From Bacillota bacterium (GTDB lineage Bacteria; Bacillota; Clostridia; Acetivibrionales; JAEZXR01), in contig JAEZXR010000037.1 of NCBI GenBank assembly GCA_023419605.1, positions 1 to 12,558 on the forward strand: a stretch of DNA of 12,558 nt, written 5' to 3'. The notes below the pieces were generated by a model that saw only the letters and a program-made list of their open reading frames with translations, ran no database searches and had not been told where the DNA came from. Within the stretch, counting starts at the first letter, position 1, and every line of letters starts with the position of its first letter. Position numbers and translations under genes: made by a program. Of the stretch, positions 1 through 5,973 are shown in pieces.

Positions 1-2
1 AA

Positions 3-110
3 GAGCGTACTCATCAGGGCAAAAGGTGTAAAGGCAAGACTCCGATGCAAACGTTCCTTGACAACCTACACCTGGCCCGGGAGAAAATTTTAGGCACATC
101 TGCCAGTTAA
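3..110 (+). CDS. IS481-like transposase, C-terminal fragment (partial)
   Basis: An open frame enters from the left edge and stops at TAA 108-110, giving 35 residues. It contains ERTHQGKRCKGKTPMQTF followed by a short helix-like tail LAREKIL. In IS481/IS3-type DDE transposases the motif (Y)xxxRxHQGkxxxGkTPmqtf lies just after the catalytic Glu helix, close to the C-terminus, so this would be the end of an integrase-core transposase. The catalytic residues lie outside the window, so activity cannot be judged. A group II intron begins about 36 bases after the stop. Family assignment rests on motif memory; an IS3-group enzyme is the main alternative. Confidence 0.6.
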   Translation, partial: ERTHQGKRCKGKTPMQTFLDNLHLAREKILGTSAS

Positions 111-622
111 TTTTGTGGGGTCTAGCCGAGCGCCAAGAAAAGGGCGTGTCATATAGTGGGTGTGAAGCCCATATGGTAAAGCCTAGCAAGCAGCCATTAG
201 CGAGTTTTGGACCAATCAGGGCGACCTGGCGGGTCAAGCGTAAACAGCAAGATATTGGGCCGTAAGCCGAAAGGTTGAAGTGAATGAGCTCCGAAATAAC
301 CAGTTCGGGAAGGTTGATGCGGTGGCTAGTGCAGAAAACAGCACATGTGGATTCGTTATAGCGAGAATCTGCATGCTTCCCCGGAGTCGATGAGCATGGC
401 ACGATAGATATTGTTAGGACACGTCAACTTGGGAGAACTTATCCACTCTGTATCCCAGTATGGCCAACGAGCGATAACAAAGTTAGAAAGCCAAATGGTG
501 GGTAAGTAGTCGGATTGCATCATAGTACTGATGAAACAGGGTAATGCCTGCGGAGGAAAGGGTGCAACATATTATCAACTCTTAAAAGGGAAACACAATC
601 TACACACAGAGGTAGAAGCACT

Positions 623-1957
623 GTGACAACAAAACTTGAAGGGATAGCTAAAGTAGCAAAGGAACGACCATCAGAGAAATTTACATCACTTGCACATCTG
701 CTCAATGAGGAGATGCTTACTGCATGCCATCATGAACTTAAGAAAGGAAAATCAGTTGGCGTAGACAAAGTGACCAAAGAGGACTATGATGTGAACCTAC
801 ATGATAACATAAAGGATTTGGTCACAAGACTGAAAAGAAACACATACAAACCTCTGCCTGTAAGGAGGGTATATATCCCCAAACCAGGTACGGAAAAGAA
901 AAGACCGCTCGGCATACCGGCATATGAGGATAAAATTGTCCAACTCGCACTATCTAAAATACTCTCTGCCATATATGAAGAAGAATTCCTCAACTGCTCG
1001 TTTGGCTTTCGGCCAAAGCGAGGATGCCATGATGCGCTTAAGGTTGTTAATGCAATTATACATAAACGACCGATAGGGCATATTGTTGATGCGGACATTC
1101 AAGCCTTCTTTGACCATGTTGACCACAAATGGATGATAGAGTTTATCAGTCACAGAATTAAAGACCCTAAAATCATTCGACTTGTTGGCAAATTTCTAAA
1201 AGCAGGAGTAATGGAGGCGGGAATTGTGCAAGACACACCAGAGGGTACTCCACAAGGAGGGCCGATTTCTCCCGTTCTTGCCAACGTATATTTGCATTAT
1301 GTCCTTGACCTTTGGTTCGACAAGAAAGTGAGAAGAAACTGTATAGGCGCAGCTCATATGGTTAGATATGCTGATGACAAACTTTTCTGCTTTCAACACA
1401 AACATGAAGCAGAAAAGTTTTATGAGGCATTTAAAGAGCGATTAAGTAAATTCAACCTCAATGTAGCGGAGGAGAAATCAAAGATTATTGCGTTTGGAAG
1501 GAATACATCAAAAGGCAACGCAGATACTACCGGGCAGAAGAGTAAGCCTGATGTATTTGACTTTCTTGGCTTTACCCATTATTGCAGTACAAGCCTGAAT
1601 GGAAAGTTCAGAGTGAAAAGGAAGACCAGTCGGAAGAAATTCCTTGCCAGTTTGCAAAACTGCAAAAAGTGGGTCGATGAGAACAGACACGAAGCCAAGA
1701 ATATCCTGATGAAAAAGCTAAATCAGAAGCTTATTGGACACTACAGATATTATGGAATAACGGACAATGGACCAAATCTGGTTAAGTTCCGTGAGGAAGT
1801 GAAACGGATACTCTTTAAGTACATGAATAAGAGAAGTCAGAGAACCAGTTACGATTGGAAGGGTTTCCAGCAATTCTTAAAGAAATATCCTATTGCAACA
1901 CCGAAAACCTATGTGAATATCTTTGAGCTTGATGAGAGCATTAACTACTTTATGTGA
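623..1957 (+). CDS. ltrA: Group II intron reverse transcriptase/maturase
   Basis: This 444-residue protein would splice and mobilise the surrounding intron by binding intron RNA and copying it into DNA. GTG 623 is preferred: AGAGG at 609-613 is a good ribosome-binding site and the frame begins MTTKLEG. Visible blocks are the N-terminal GVDKVT region (residues 47-52), the finger motif RRVYIPKPG with KKRPLGIP (about 81-99), SFGFRP (126-131), D157 in VDADIQ, TPQGGPISP (209-217), the catalytic YADD box (249-252), and FLGFTHY (314-320). A thumb and GIIM-type maturase domain with GHYRYYG (372-378) follows. The protein ends shortly after this domain, so no HNH endonuclease domain is present, as in En-minus lineages that use nicks or replication forks for priming. 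All polymerase motifs are intact, so it may be active. It does not look like a class C enzyme; class D/E affinity is a guess. Confidence 0.93.
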   Translation: MTTKLEGIAKVAKERPSEKFTSLAHLLNEEMLTACHHELKKGKSVGVDKVTKEDYDVNLHDNIKDLVTRLKRNTYKPLPVRRVYIPKPGTEKKRPLGIPAYEDKIVQLALSKILSAIYEEEFLNCSFGFRPKRGCHDALKVVNAIIHKRPIGHIVDADIQAFFDHVDHKWMIEFISHRIKDPKIIRLVGKFLKAGVMEAGIVQDTPEGTPQGGPISPVLANVYLHYVLDLWFDKKVRRNCIGAAHMVRYADDKLFCFQHKHEAEKFYEAFKERLSKFNLNVAEEKSKIIAFGRNTSKGNADTTGQKSKPDVFDFLGFTHYCSTSLNGKFRVKRKTSRKKFLASLQNCKKWVDENRHEAKNILMKKLNQKLIGHYRYYGITDNGPNLVKFREEVKRILFKYMNKRSQRTSYDWKGFQQFLKKYPIATPKTYVNIFELDESINYFM

Positions 1958-1970
1958 ATGATAATATGAA

Positions 1971-2042
1971 GAGCCGGATGCTTTAATAGAGCAAGTCCGG
2001 TTCTGTGAGGGTGGCAGGTTGTGAAGCCTGCCTCTACTCGAC
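1971..2042 (+). ncRNA. Group II intron catalytic domains V and VI
   Basis: Domain V is 1971-2004: GAGCCGG pairs with CCGGTTC around a distal stem capped by an AATA-like loop. The AGC triad is at 1972-1974. Domain VI follows (about 2006-2042): GGCAGG pairs with CCTGCC across a TTGTGAAG loop, with an unpaired A in the 3' strand (TCTACTC) as the likely branch point. Domain V is the active-site core of the ribozyme, and its intactness argues that the intron can still splice. Confidence 0.85.
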
Positions 2043-2090
2043 CGTCCGGCAATGAGGACGAACCCTTTAGGACGGTGGGGGTAGTTTTTT
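2043..2090 (+). other. 3' half of the stem-loop split by the intron, with T-run
   Basis: CGTCC (2043-2047) pairs with GGACG (2056-2060) across an 8-nt loop, and CCCTTT (2063-2068) pairs with AAAGGG (139-144) on the other side of the intron. A run of six T follows at 2085-2090. Without the intron this would be a stem-loop with one C/AA internal loop lying downstream of the transposase fragment. It could be a terminator for that gene or part of the IS end; the T-run is 16 nt beyond the stem, which is far for a standard terminator. Confidence 0.5.
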
Positions 2091-2422
2091 AAGGTTTCCG
2101 GAGTATGGCCTTTATAACCTATACATTCCTGGAGCTTTTCAGGGTTTCAAACAAGAACTCTGTAAAGCTTCAAAACATTAGAGATGTCATAAGGTATTTT
2201 TTGTAAACAATAGTTGATTATTATTCCCAAATTTCCATATACTTGTACGGTGGGAGGGGTAAATATCGATGCCGTTATTACCCGATTAGGGATATCTGCA
2301 TAAACATTTACACTCTATTGCACAACACTAAATAAATAGGTTTGGCTGTGCCCTCAGATCCTGTGGAACAGCAATTAGTTATCTGTGAATAAGATATCTA
2401 AACAGATATAAACTTGCATATA
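2091..2422. other. Intergenic region, no supported gene
   Basis: About 330 bases between the intron and the minC promoter. The only notable open stretch is a frame ending at TAA 2204-2206 that from ATG 2105 gives 33 residues ending KLQNIRDVIRYFL. It has no ribosome-binding site and looks like the tail of a longer protein, perhaps another transposase, but I do not recognise it. Nothing else is supported. Confidence 0.3.
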
Positions 2423-2451
2423 TTTAACTTTGATGGGAAATGGTATATAAT
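2423..2451 (+). promoter_or_regulatory. Probable sigma-A promoter for minCDE-mgsA
   Basis: A perfect TATAAT lies at 2446-2451. At 17-bp spacing the -35 position reads TTTAAC (2423-2428), a weak match to TTGACA. The transcript would start near 2457, about 90 nt before minC. In relatives minC often lies downstream of the mre genes; here mobile DNA lies directly upstream, so a dedicated promoter is needed. Confidence 0.55.
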
Positions 2452-2486
2452 CTAGGAAGGTCTTTATTTTGACAGACCTTTCTAGA
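2451..2486 (+). promoter_or_regulatory. Inverted repeat overlapping the -10 / transcript 5' end
   Basis: TCTAGGAAGGTCT (2451-2463) and AGACCTTTCTAGA (2474-2486) are complementary at 12 of 13 positions, with a 10-nt spacer. The left arm begins at the last base of the -10 box, so the repeat covers the start site. It could be an operator palindrome or a stabilising 5' stem-loop in the mRNA. It is not a good terminator: it is followed by A-rich rather than T-rich sequence. Confidence 0.5.
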
Positions 2487-2548
2487 TTAAAAAACGGATA
2501 TAGTTGAAATGCTAATAATAATTGTCAATTCGTTTTTGGGGGTTATCA

Positions 2549-3232
2549 GTGAGCATGGGTGCAAGTGTCACATTTAAAGGGACGGTCAATGGACTAACAA
2601 TTATATTGAAGGAAGAGGATGAATTTAAAGCCATTCTGGACCAGATTGAGAAAAAGGTGCAGTCGGCCGGAAAGTTTTTCAAAGGGGCAAAGCTGCATGT
2701 CAAATACAGGGGAAGGAAGCTGAGCAGGGAAGAGGAAGATACGGTTTTTGAACTCTTAGCCACAAAGAGCGGTGCTGAAATCAAAAGCATCGGGGAAGAA
2801 AGGGAGGAATCCCAGAGAACTGAATCTGCGAAACCGTCGCAGCCCCAATATAAGATAAAAATGAACAATTACTTTTTTAAGGGGATTGATCAGGGTGCCA
2901 GTAAGTTCTACAGGGGAACGGTCCGATCGGGCCAGCTGGTAAGCTATGAGGGAAACCTGGTTGTTATCGGTGATGTAAACCCGGGAGGAGAAGTTATCGC
3001 TACCGGAAATGTAGTTGTTATGGGATCTCTTCGGGGAATGGTGCACGCCGGAGCTGATGGAAACAAGGATGCCATTGTCGTTGCTTTCAACCTGCAACCT
3101 ACACAGCTTCGAATTGCAGATGTGATCACTCGCTCGCCGGATGAAAAGGAATCGAGAAATGCACTGGTTCCTGAGCTTGCTTTTGTAAAAGATGATATGG
3201 TATATATAGAAAAATATTTACCGCAAAGATAA
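2549..3232 (+). CDS. minC: Septum site-determining protein MinC
   Basis: MinC inhibits FtsZ polymerisation away from midcell and is carried to the membrane by MinD. From GTG 2549 it is 227 residues. This start is chosen because GGGGG at 2538-2542 is a well-spaced ribosome-binding site; ATG 2555 is possible, while TTG 2522 has no such site. The N-terminal FtsZ-inhibiting domain is about residues 5-80, followed by a charged, Q/S/P-containing linker (about 82-115). The C-terminal beta-helix domain (about 120-222) carries RSGQ (126-129), the MinD-binding signature, then GNLVVIGDVNPG, GNVVVMGSLRG, HAGADGN and PTQLRIA, all typical of MinC. Length is normal. It is the first gene of the min cluster, 180 bp before minD. 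No lesions are seen. Confidence 0.95.
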   Translation: MSMGASVTFKGTVNGLTIILKEEDEFKAILDQIEKKVQSAGKFFKGAKLHVKYRGRKLSREEEDTVFELLATKSGAEIKSIGEEREESQRTESAKPSQPQYKIKMNNYFFKGIDQGASKFYRGTVRSGQLVSYEGNLVVIGDVNPGGEVIATGNVVVMGSLRGMVHAGADGNKDAIVVAFNLQPTQLRIADVITRSPDEKESRNALVPELAFVKDDMVYIEKYLPQR

Positions 3233-3248
3233 GGTGCGGCGAGGCAAG

Positions 3249-3380
3249 AATTAGGAATGAAGAATTGACAAAAGTCGCAAAGAAATATATATTTTTATTA
3301 TAGGGTTTAGATTACCATTAGATGGAAAAATGTGGAATGTTAGAAGTATGTTTTACATTCTTCACTCTTCATTCTTAATT
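3249..3380. repeat. Palindromic intergenic element (MITE-like)
   Basis: AATTAGGAATGAAGA (3249-3263) and TCTTCATTCTTAATT (3366-3380) are inverted repeats with one mismatch in 15, spanning 132 bp. Inside lies a second hairpin, GAATGT (3335-3340) with ACATTC (3355-3360). The element fills nearly all of the minC-minD spacer and ends about 17 nt before the minD ribosome-binding site. Its AT-rich 'GAATGAAGAATT'-like ends resemble short repeats scattered in many clostridial genomes, but whether it is repeated elsewhere cannot be seen here. Confidence 0.55.
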
Positions 3381-3412
3381 TTTGATGGAACTAATTTGGG
3401 AGGTAAGTAGTA

Positions 3413-4213
3413 ATGGGTGAGGTTATAGTCGTTACTTCAGGTAAAGGTGGAGTGGGAAAAACAACAACTACTGCAAATATAGGGACAGGACTCGCATTAC
3501 AGGGGAAGAAGGTTGTATTGGTAGATACGGATATCGGTTTGAGAAATCTTGACGTAGTAATGGGATTGGAAAACAGGATTGTATATGACCTGGTAGATGT
3601 TGTTGAAGGCACCTGCAGGGTTAAACAAGCGTTGATAAAGGACAAGCGTTTTGAAGGACTGTATCTTCTTCCTGCGGCACAGACCCGGGACAAGTCTGCT
3701 GTTAAGCCGGACCAGATGCTGAAGCTGTGCGAGGAATTAAAGGAAGAATTCGATTACATACTTGTCGACTGTCCTGCGGGAATCGAGCAGGGATTTAAGA
3801 ACGCAATCGCAGGAGCCAGCAGGGCTCTCGTTGTTACAACTCCCGAGGTTTCTGCCGTAAGGGATGCAGACCGGATCATCGGCCTCCTTGAAGCTAATGA
3901 GCTCAGGAATCCCAAGCTCCTTATAAACAGAGTGCGGCCGGATATGGTCAAACGTGGCGACATGATGAGTATGGATGATATTATTGATATTCTTGCTATT
4001 GACCTCATTGGTGTAGTTCCCGATGATGAAAAAATTATCGTGTCCACCAATAGGGGAGAACCTGCTGTTACGGACGAAAAGTCTTTGGCAGGACAAGCCT
4101 ATAGAAATATCACAAAAAGAATTATGGGAGAAGAGGTACCCATGCTGGACCTCGAAGCGGAGGAAGGGTTTGTGTTCAAGCTGAAAAAGCTTTTTGGCTT
4201 AAAAACCACATGA
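3413..4213 (+). CDS. minD: Septum site-determining ATPase MinD
   Basis: MinD is a membrane-cycling ParA-type ATPase that recruits MinC to the membrane and is released by MinE (or positioned by DivIVA/MinJ in other Firmicutes). The 266-residue protein starts at ATG 3413 behind GGGAGGT (3398-3404). The deviant Walker A motif GKGGVGKTT is at residues 10-18 with signature Lys11 and Lys16. Switch I contains VDTDIGLRNLDVVMGLE (37-53) and the Walker B-like stretch is VDCPAGIE (118-125). The last 15 residues (VFKLKKLFGLKTT) form an amphipathic membrane-targeting helix, as in family members. Length and motifs are normal. The gene lies 13 bp before minE, so the two are almost certainly co-transcribed. 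Confidence 0.97.
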   Translation: MGEVIVVTSGKGGVGKTTTTANIGTGLALQGKKVVLVDTDIGLRNLDVVMGLENRIVYDLVDVVEGTCRVKQALIKDKRFEGLYLLPAAQTRDKSAVKPDQMLKLCEELKEEFDYILVDCPAGIEQGFKNAIAGASRALVVTTPEVSAVRDADRIIGLLEANELRNPKLLINRVRPDMVKRGDMMSMDDIIDILAIDLIGVVPDDEKIIVSTNRGEPAVTDEKSLAGQAYRNITKRIMGEEVPMLDLEAEEGFVFKLKKLFGLKTT

Positions 4214-4226
4214 TAGGGGGAGAATT

Positions 4227-4511
4227 ATGCTTTTAGATTTATCAAAAATCTTTGGGAAGTCAAGGACTTCGAAGGATGTTGCAAAGGAACGGCTTAAACT
4301 GGTATTGATCCATGATAGAGCCAATGTTTCTCCTCAATTTCTTGAAATGGTCAAAGGTGAGATAATTAAGGTTATAACTCATTACATGGATGTGGACGAG
4401 AATGCATTGGATATACAGCTTACCAAGACCAGAAGTGAGGATGGGGAAGGGGTTGTTCCTGCCCTTGTTGCCAATATACCCATAAAGAGTGTTAAAAATA
4501 GCGGCAAATAA
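4227..4511 (+). CDS. minE: Cell division topological specificity factor MinE
   Basis: MinE stimulates MinD ATPase and makes the MinCD inhibitor leave midcell. The 94-residue protein starts at ATG 4227 with GGGGGAG just upstream (4216-4222). The N-terminal MLLDLSKIFGK (1-11) suits the membrane-binding amphipathic segment. ERLKLVLIHDR (21-31) is the MinD-contact helix, and SPQFLEMVKGEIIKVITHYM (35-54) starts the dimerisation domain, which runs to about residue 88. Length is within the usual 85-95. It is the third gene of the min operon. Its presence implies a MinE-type rather than purely DivIVA-type Min system. Confidence 0.95.
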   Translation: MLLDLSKIFGKSRTSKDVAKERLKLVLIHDRANVSPQFLEMVKGEIIKVITHYMDVDENALDIQLTKTRSEDGEGVVPALVANIPIKSVKNSGK

Positions 4512-4534
4512 AGTAGGTATGGGATGATGGTTAT

Positions 4535-4933
4535 ATGAACATAGCATTGATTGCACATGACAAAAAGAAAGAGCTAATTGCCTCTTTTTGTATTGCATAT
4601 AAAGCGATACTACAAAAACATAACTTGTTTGCAACAGGTACAACCGGCTCTATTATTGTAGAAGCTGCAAATCTGGAAGTGCACAGGTTTTCGCCGGGAC
4701 TTCTGGGAGAGCAGCAGATTGCTGCGAGAGTAGCCTATAATGAGATTGATATGGTGATATTTTTTAGAGACCCAGTGACGGCACAGGAACATGAGCCGGG
4801 AATTGATTCACTGCTTAAACACTGCGATATCAACAGTATCCCTTTTGCGACAAATATAGCCACCGCTGAAATGCTGATAAAAGGGCTGGAGCGGGGGGAT
4901 CTCGATTGGAGAGATTTGGTGCGTGAGGAATAG
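4535..4933 (+). CDS. mgsA: Methylglyoxal synthase homologue with altered active site
   Basis: Methylglyoxal synthase (EC 4.2.3.3) converts dihydroxyacetone phosphate to methylglyoxal and phosphate in the cytosol. This 132-residue protein has the family fold signals: IALIAHD (3-9), FATGTTG (32-38, phosphate binding), FFRDP (76-80) and ATNIATAEMLIKGL (105-118). Aligned with E. coli MgsA from memory, Asp20, Asp91 and His98 are kept (D9, D79, H86). The usual GPxGGDQQ loop reads SPGLLGEQQ (53-61), so the catalytic Asp71 is Glu59, and HDPD reads HEPG (86-89), so Asp101 is Gly89. Both Asp71 and Asp101 are implicated in catalysis. It may therefore be weak, inactive, or have another role. It lies 23 bp after minE and is followed by a terminator, so it closes the operon. 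An mgsA next to min genes is usual in this clostridial group. The fold assignment is secure; the activity is not. Confidence 0.88.
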   Translation: MNIALIAHDKKKELIASFCIAYKAILQKHNLFATGTTGSIIVEAANLEVHRFSPGLLGEQQIAARVAYNEIDMVIFFRDPVTAQEHEPGIDSLLKHCDINSIPFATNIATAEMLIKGLERGDLDWRDLVREE

Positions 4934-4941
4934 GATATATT

Positions 4942-4988
4942 GCCCCTGTAATTTGGCGATCCGTCTAAAATACAGGGGCTTTTAATTT
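4942..4988 (+). terminator. Intrinsic terminator of minCDE-mgsA
   Basis: GCCCCTGTA (4942-4950) pairs perfectly with TACAGGGGC (4971-4979) across a 20-nt loop, followed by TTTTAATTT. It lies 9 bp after the mgsA stop and closes the housekeeping operon. Confidence 0.9.
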
Positions 4989-5188
4989 GCCTCAAAAATC
5001 AAGCTTATATCCATCTGTCTGAGTAATCAATTGGCATAACAGCTTTATTCTTTAGTTTTCATGCTCTGCTAGGGATAAGGGTTATGTTGTGGTGTCTTGC
5101 CATTTCATTTGTTGGCTTTCAGACTTTAGATATGAAGCACTGTAGTATTGGTTTTAATATGATGAAATTGAATAGGCTGAATGGAAAG
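4989..5188. other. Gene-free spacer between two terminators
   Basis: About 200 bases with no open frame of useful length, no ribosome-binding site before a start codon and no recognisable protein similarity on either strand. Because a strong terminator follows at once (5189-5232), the stretch either encodes a small non-coding transcript or is what is left of a deleted gene. No structure of a known RNA class was recognised. Confidence 0.3.
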
Positions 5189-5239
5189 GAACTCCTTACT
5201 TTACACATAGAGTAAAGTAAGGAGTTCTTTTTATCTTTT
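5189..5239 (+). terminator. Strong intrinsic terminator without an adjacent gene
   Basis: GAACTCCTTACTTTAC (5189-5204) pairs perfectly with GTAAAGTAAGGAGTTC (5212-5227) over a 7-nt loop and is followed by TTTTTATCTTTT (5228-5239). This is the strongest terminator shape in the window, yet the nearest upstream gene (mgsA) already has its own terminator. It insulates the polysaccharide-degradation genes that follow. Confidence 0.85.
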
Positions 5240-5303
5240 ATATAATTTATTCAATATTACTTTTCATTTAGTCACCAGAAGTTTATTGATATTTATAAAA
5301 TAA

Positions 5304-5385
5304 GTAAATAAATGTTAACGAAGTAAAAATATGTCTATAGAAATAACGCTATGCTCAGTTTACTATATAAATAACAGAAACTGAT
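5304..5385 (+). promoter_or_regulatory. Conserved upstream element, copy A
   Basis: Bases 5304-5334 match 8316-8346 at 29 of 31 positions, including AACGAAGTAAAAATATGT (5317-5334) without a mismatch. A second shared block follows in both copies: TATGTCTATA and, further on, TATAAATAA, with different spacing. Copy A lies 293 nt before the ATG of the GH43/CBM42 remnant; copy B lies 308 nt before the mini-scaffoldin gene. The similar placement suggests a shared promoter or upstream regulatory site with a long leader. The CGAA inside it recalls the -10 of SigI-type sigma factors used for cellulosome genes, but I cannot identify a matching -35, so this is only a hypothesis. Confidence 0.55.
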
Positions 5386-5547
5386 ATGCACGGTCTTTTT
5401 TCTTGCATTCGTCTTAAATTGTGACAGATGCTTTATAAAGAGAATTTATGTTGAGCAGTTTAATGGCTTCGAAACAATAAAAGGGTTGAGGAGAGGAGCA
5501 AGAGGTTTTTCGAAACAGGTTAAATTGCTTCTACACATTTATATTAA

Positions 5548-5600
5548 ATATGCAAATTGCTTAAGCCCAGTGGTATAAATAACTATGGAAATTTGCATAT
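5548..5600 (+). promoter_or_regulatory. Leader stem-loop before the GH43 remnant
   Basis: ATATGCAAATT (5548-5558) pairs perfectly with AATTTGCATAT (5590-5600) over a 31-nt loop that itself contains GCTTAAGC. The structure ends 16 nt before the ribosome-binding site GAGG (5617-5620). It could affect mRNA stability or translation, but no known riboswitch core is recognised. Confidence 0.4.
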
Positions 5601-5627
5601 AGAAAGGATATATTACGAGGTAAGTGT

Positions 5628-5941
5628 ATGAAAAAAATGTGTACGGTGTCTTTCTTTTTGGTTATTTTTGTTCTTCCTTTTTCAGCAGTATGTTTTGCGG
5701 ATAACCCGGTCATAACAAATGCATATACTGCTGATCCTGCCCCATTGGTGTATAACGGTACTGTTCGCCTTTGATCTTACGGCTGATATGCGGTGGAAGT
5801 GCAGAGCTAAACAGTGTCTCTTTTGAGTGGGTCAACTCTCCAGGTAGCTATTTACGCCATTCCAACTATCAACTGGTCACGAATACAAACGGTAATTCAG
5901 CAACATTCAAAGCAGATGCAACCTTTAGGATTTGTTATTGA
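5628..5941 (+). pseudogene. GH43 arabinofuranosidase/xylosidase with CBM42, heavily deleted
   Basis: ATG 5628 follows GAGG (5617-5620). The frame encodes a clear signal peptide (MKKMCTVSFFLVIFVLPFSA, ending near CFA-D) and then NPVITNAYTADPAPLVYNGT, the N-terminal blade of GH43 enzymes, where NAYTADPA supplies the first active-site Asp. It stops at TGA 5772-5774 after 48 residues. In another frame, about 5780-5941, the sequence resumes with NSVSFEWVNSPGSYLRHSN, then NSATFKADATFRI, characteristic of the AbfB arabinose-binding module (CBM42). So at least several hundred residues of GH43 domain are missing and the frame is broken; the product would be a short secreted peptide. An intact version would remove arabinose side chains from arabinoxylan outside the cell. 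The remnant ends at a 16-bp inverted repeat, and copy A of the upstream element still precedes it. Confidence 0.75.
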
Positions 5942-5973
5942 TCAAATATCATGAAGTATATTTGATCAATAAC
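5934..5973. repeat. Perfect 16-bp inverted repeat at the edge of the GH43 remnant
   Basis: GTTATTGATCAAATAT (5934-5949) and ATATTTGATCAATAAC (5958-5973) are exact reverse complements with an 8-nt spacer. Recognisable CBM42 coding sequence ends at the left arm. No T-run follows and the stem is AT-rich, so it is unlikely to be an efficient terminator. It may be a site for a DNA-binding protein, a mobile-element scar, or a structure that promoted the deletion. Confidence 0.6.

Larger units (their letters stand above)
146..2042 (+). mobile_element. Group II intron with encoded reverse transcriptase
   Basis: The 5' end is placed at GTGTC (146-150), a variant of the GUGYG start, followed by a domain I stem (ATAGTGGG...CCCATAT) and the typical stretch AAGCCTAGCAAGCAGCC. 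Domains I-III fill about 146-600. The maturase frame (623-1957) occupies domain IV. A 34-nt domain V hairpin and a domain VI follow, ending in CTACTCGAC at 2042 (AY end). The length is about 1.9 kb. The boundaries gain support because joining 145 to 2043 restores a stem-loop: AAAGGG-C-CGTCC...GGACG-AA-CCCTTT. The intron is in the same orientation as the transposase fragment and lies outside any recognised gene. EBS/IBS pairings were not resolved, so each boundary could be off by a few bases. Confidence 0.85.

Noticed and set aside
2512..3129. Minus-strand frames opposite minC
   Set aside because: They lie entirely over a well-supported minC on the other strand and show no recognisable motif.
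5400..5627. Riboswitch in the long leader before the GH43 remnant
   Set aside because: A stem-loop is present, but none of the conserved cores known to me (c-di-GMP, TPP, SAM, purine, cobalamin) could be found.
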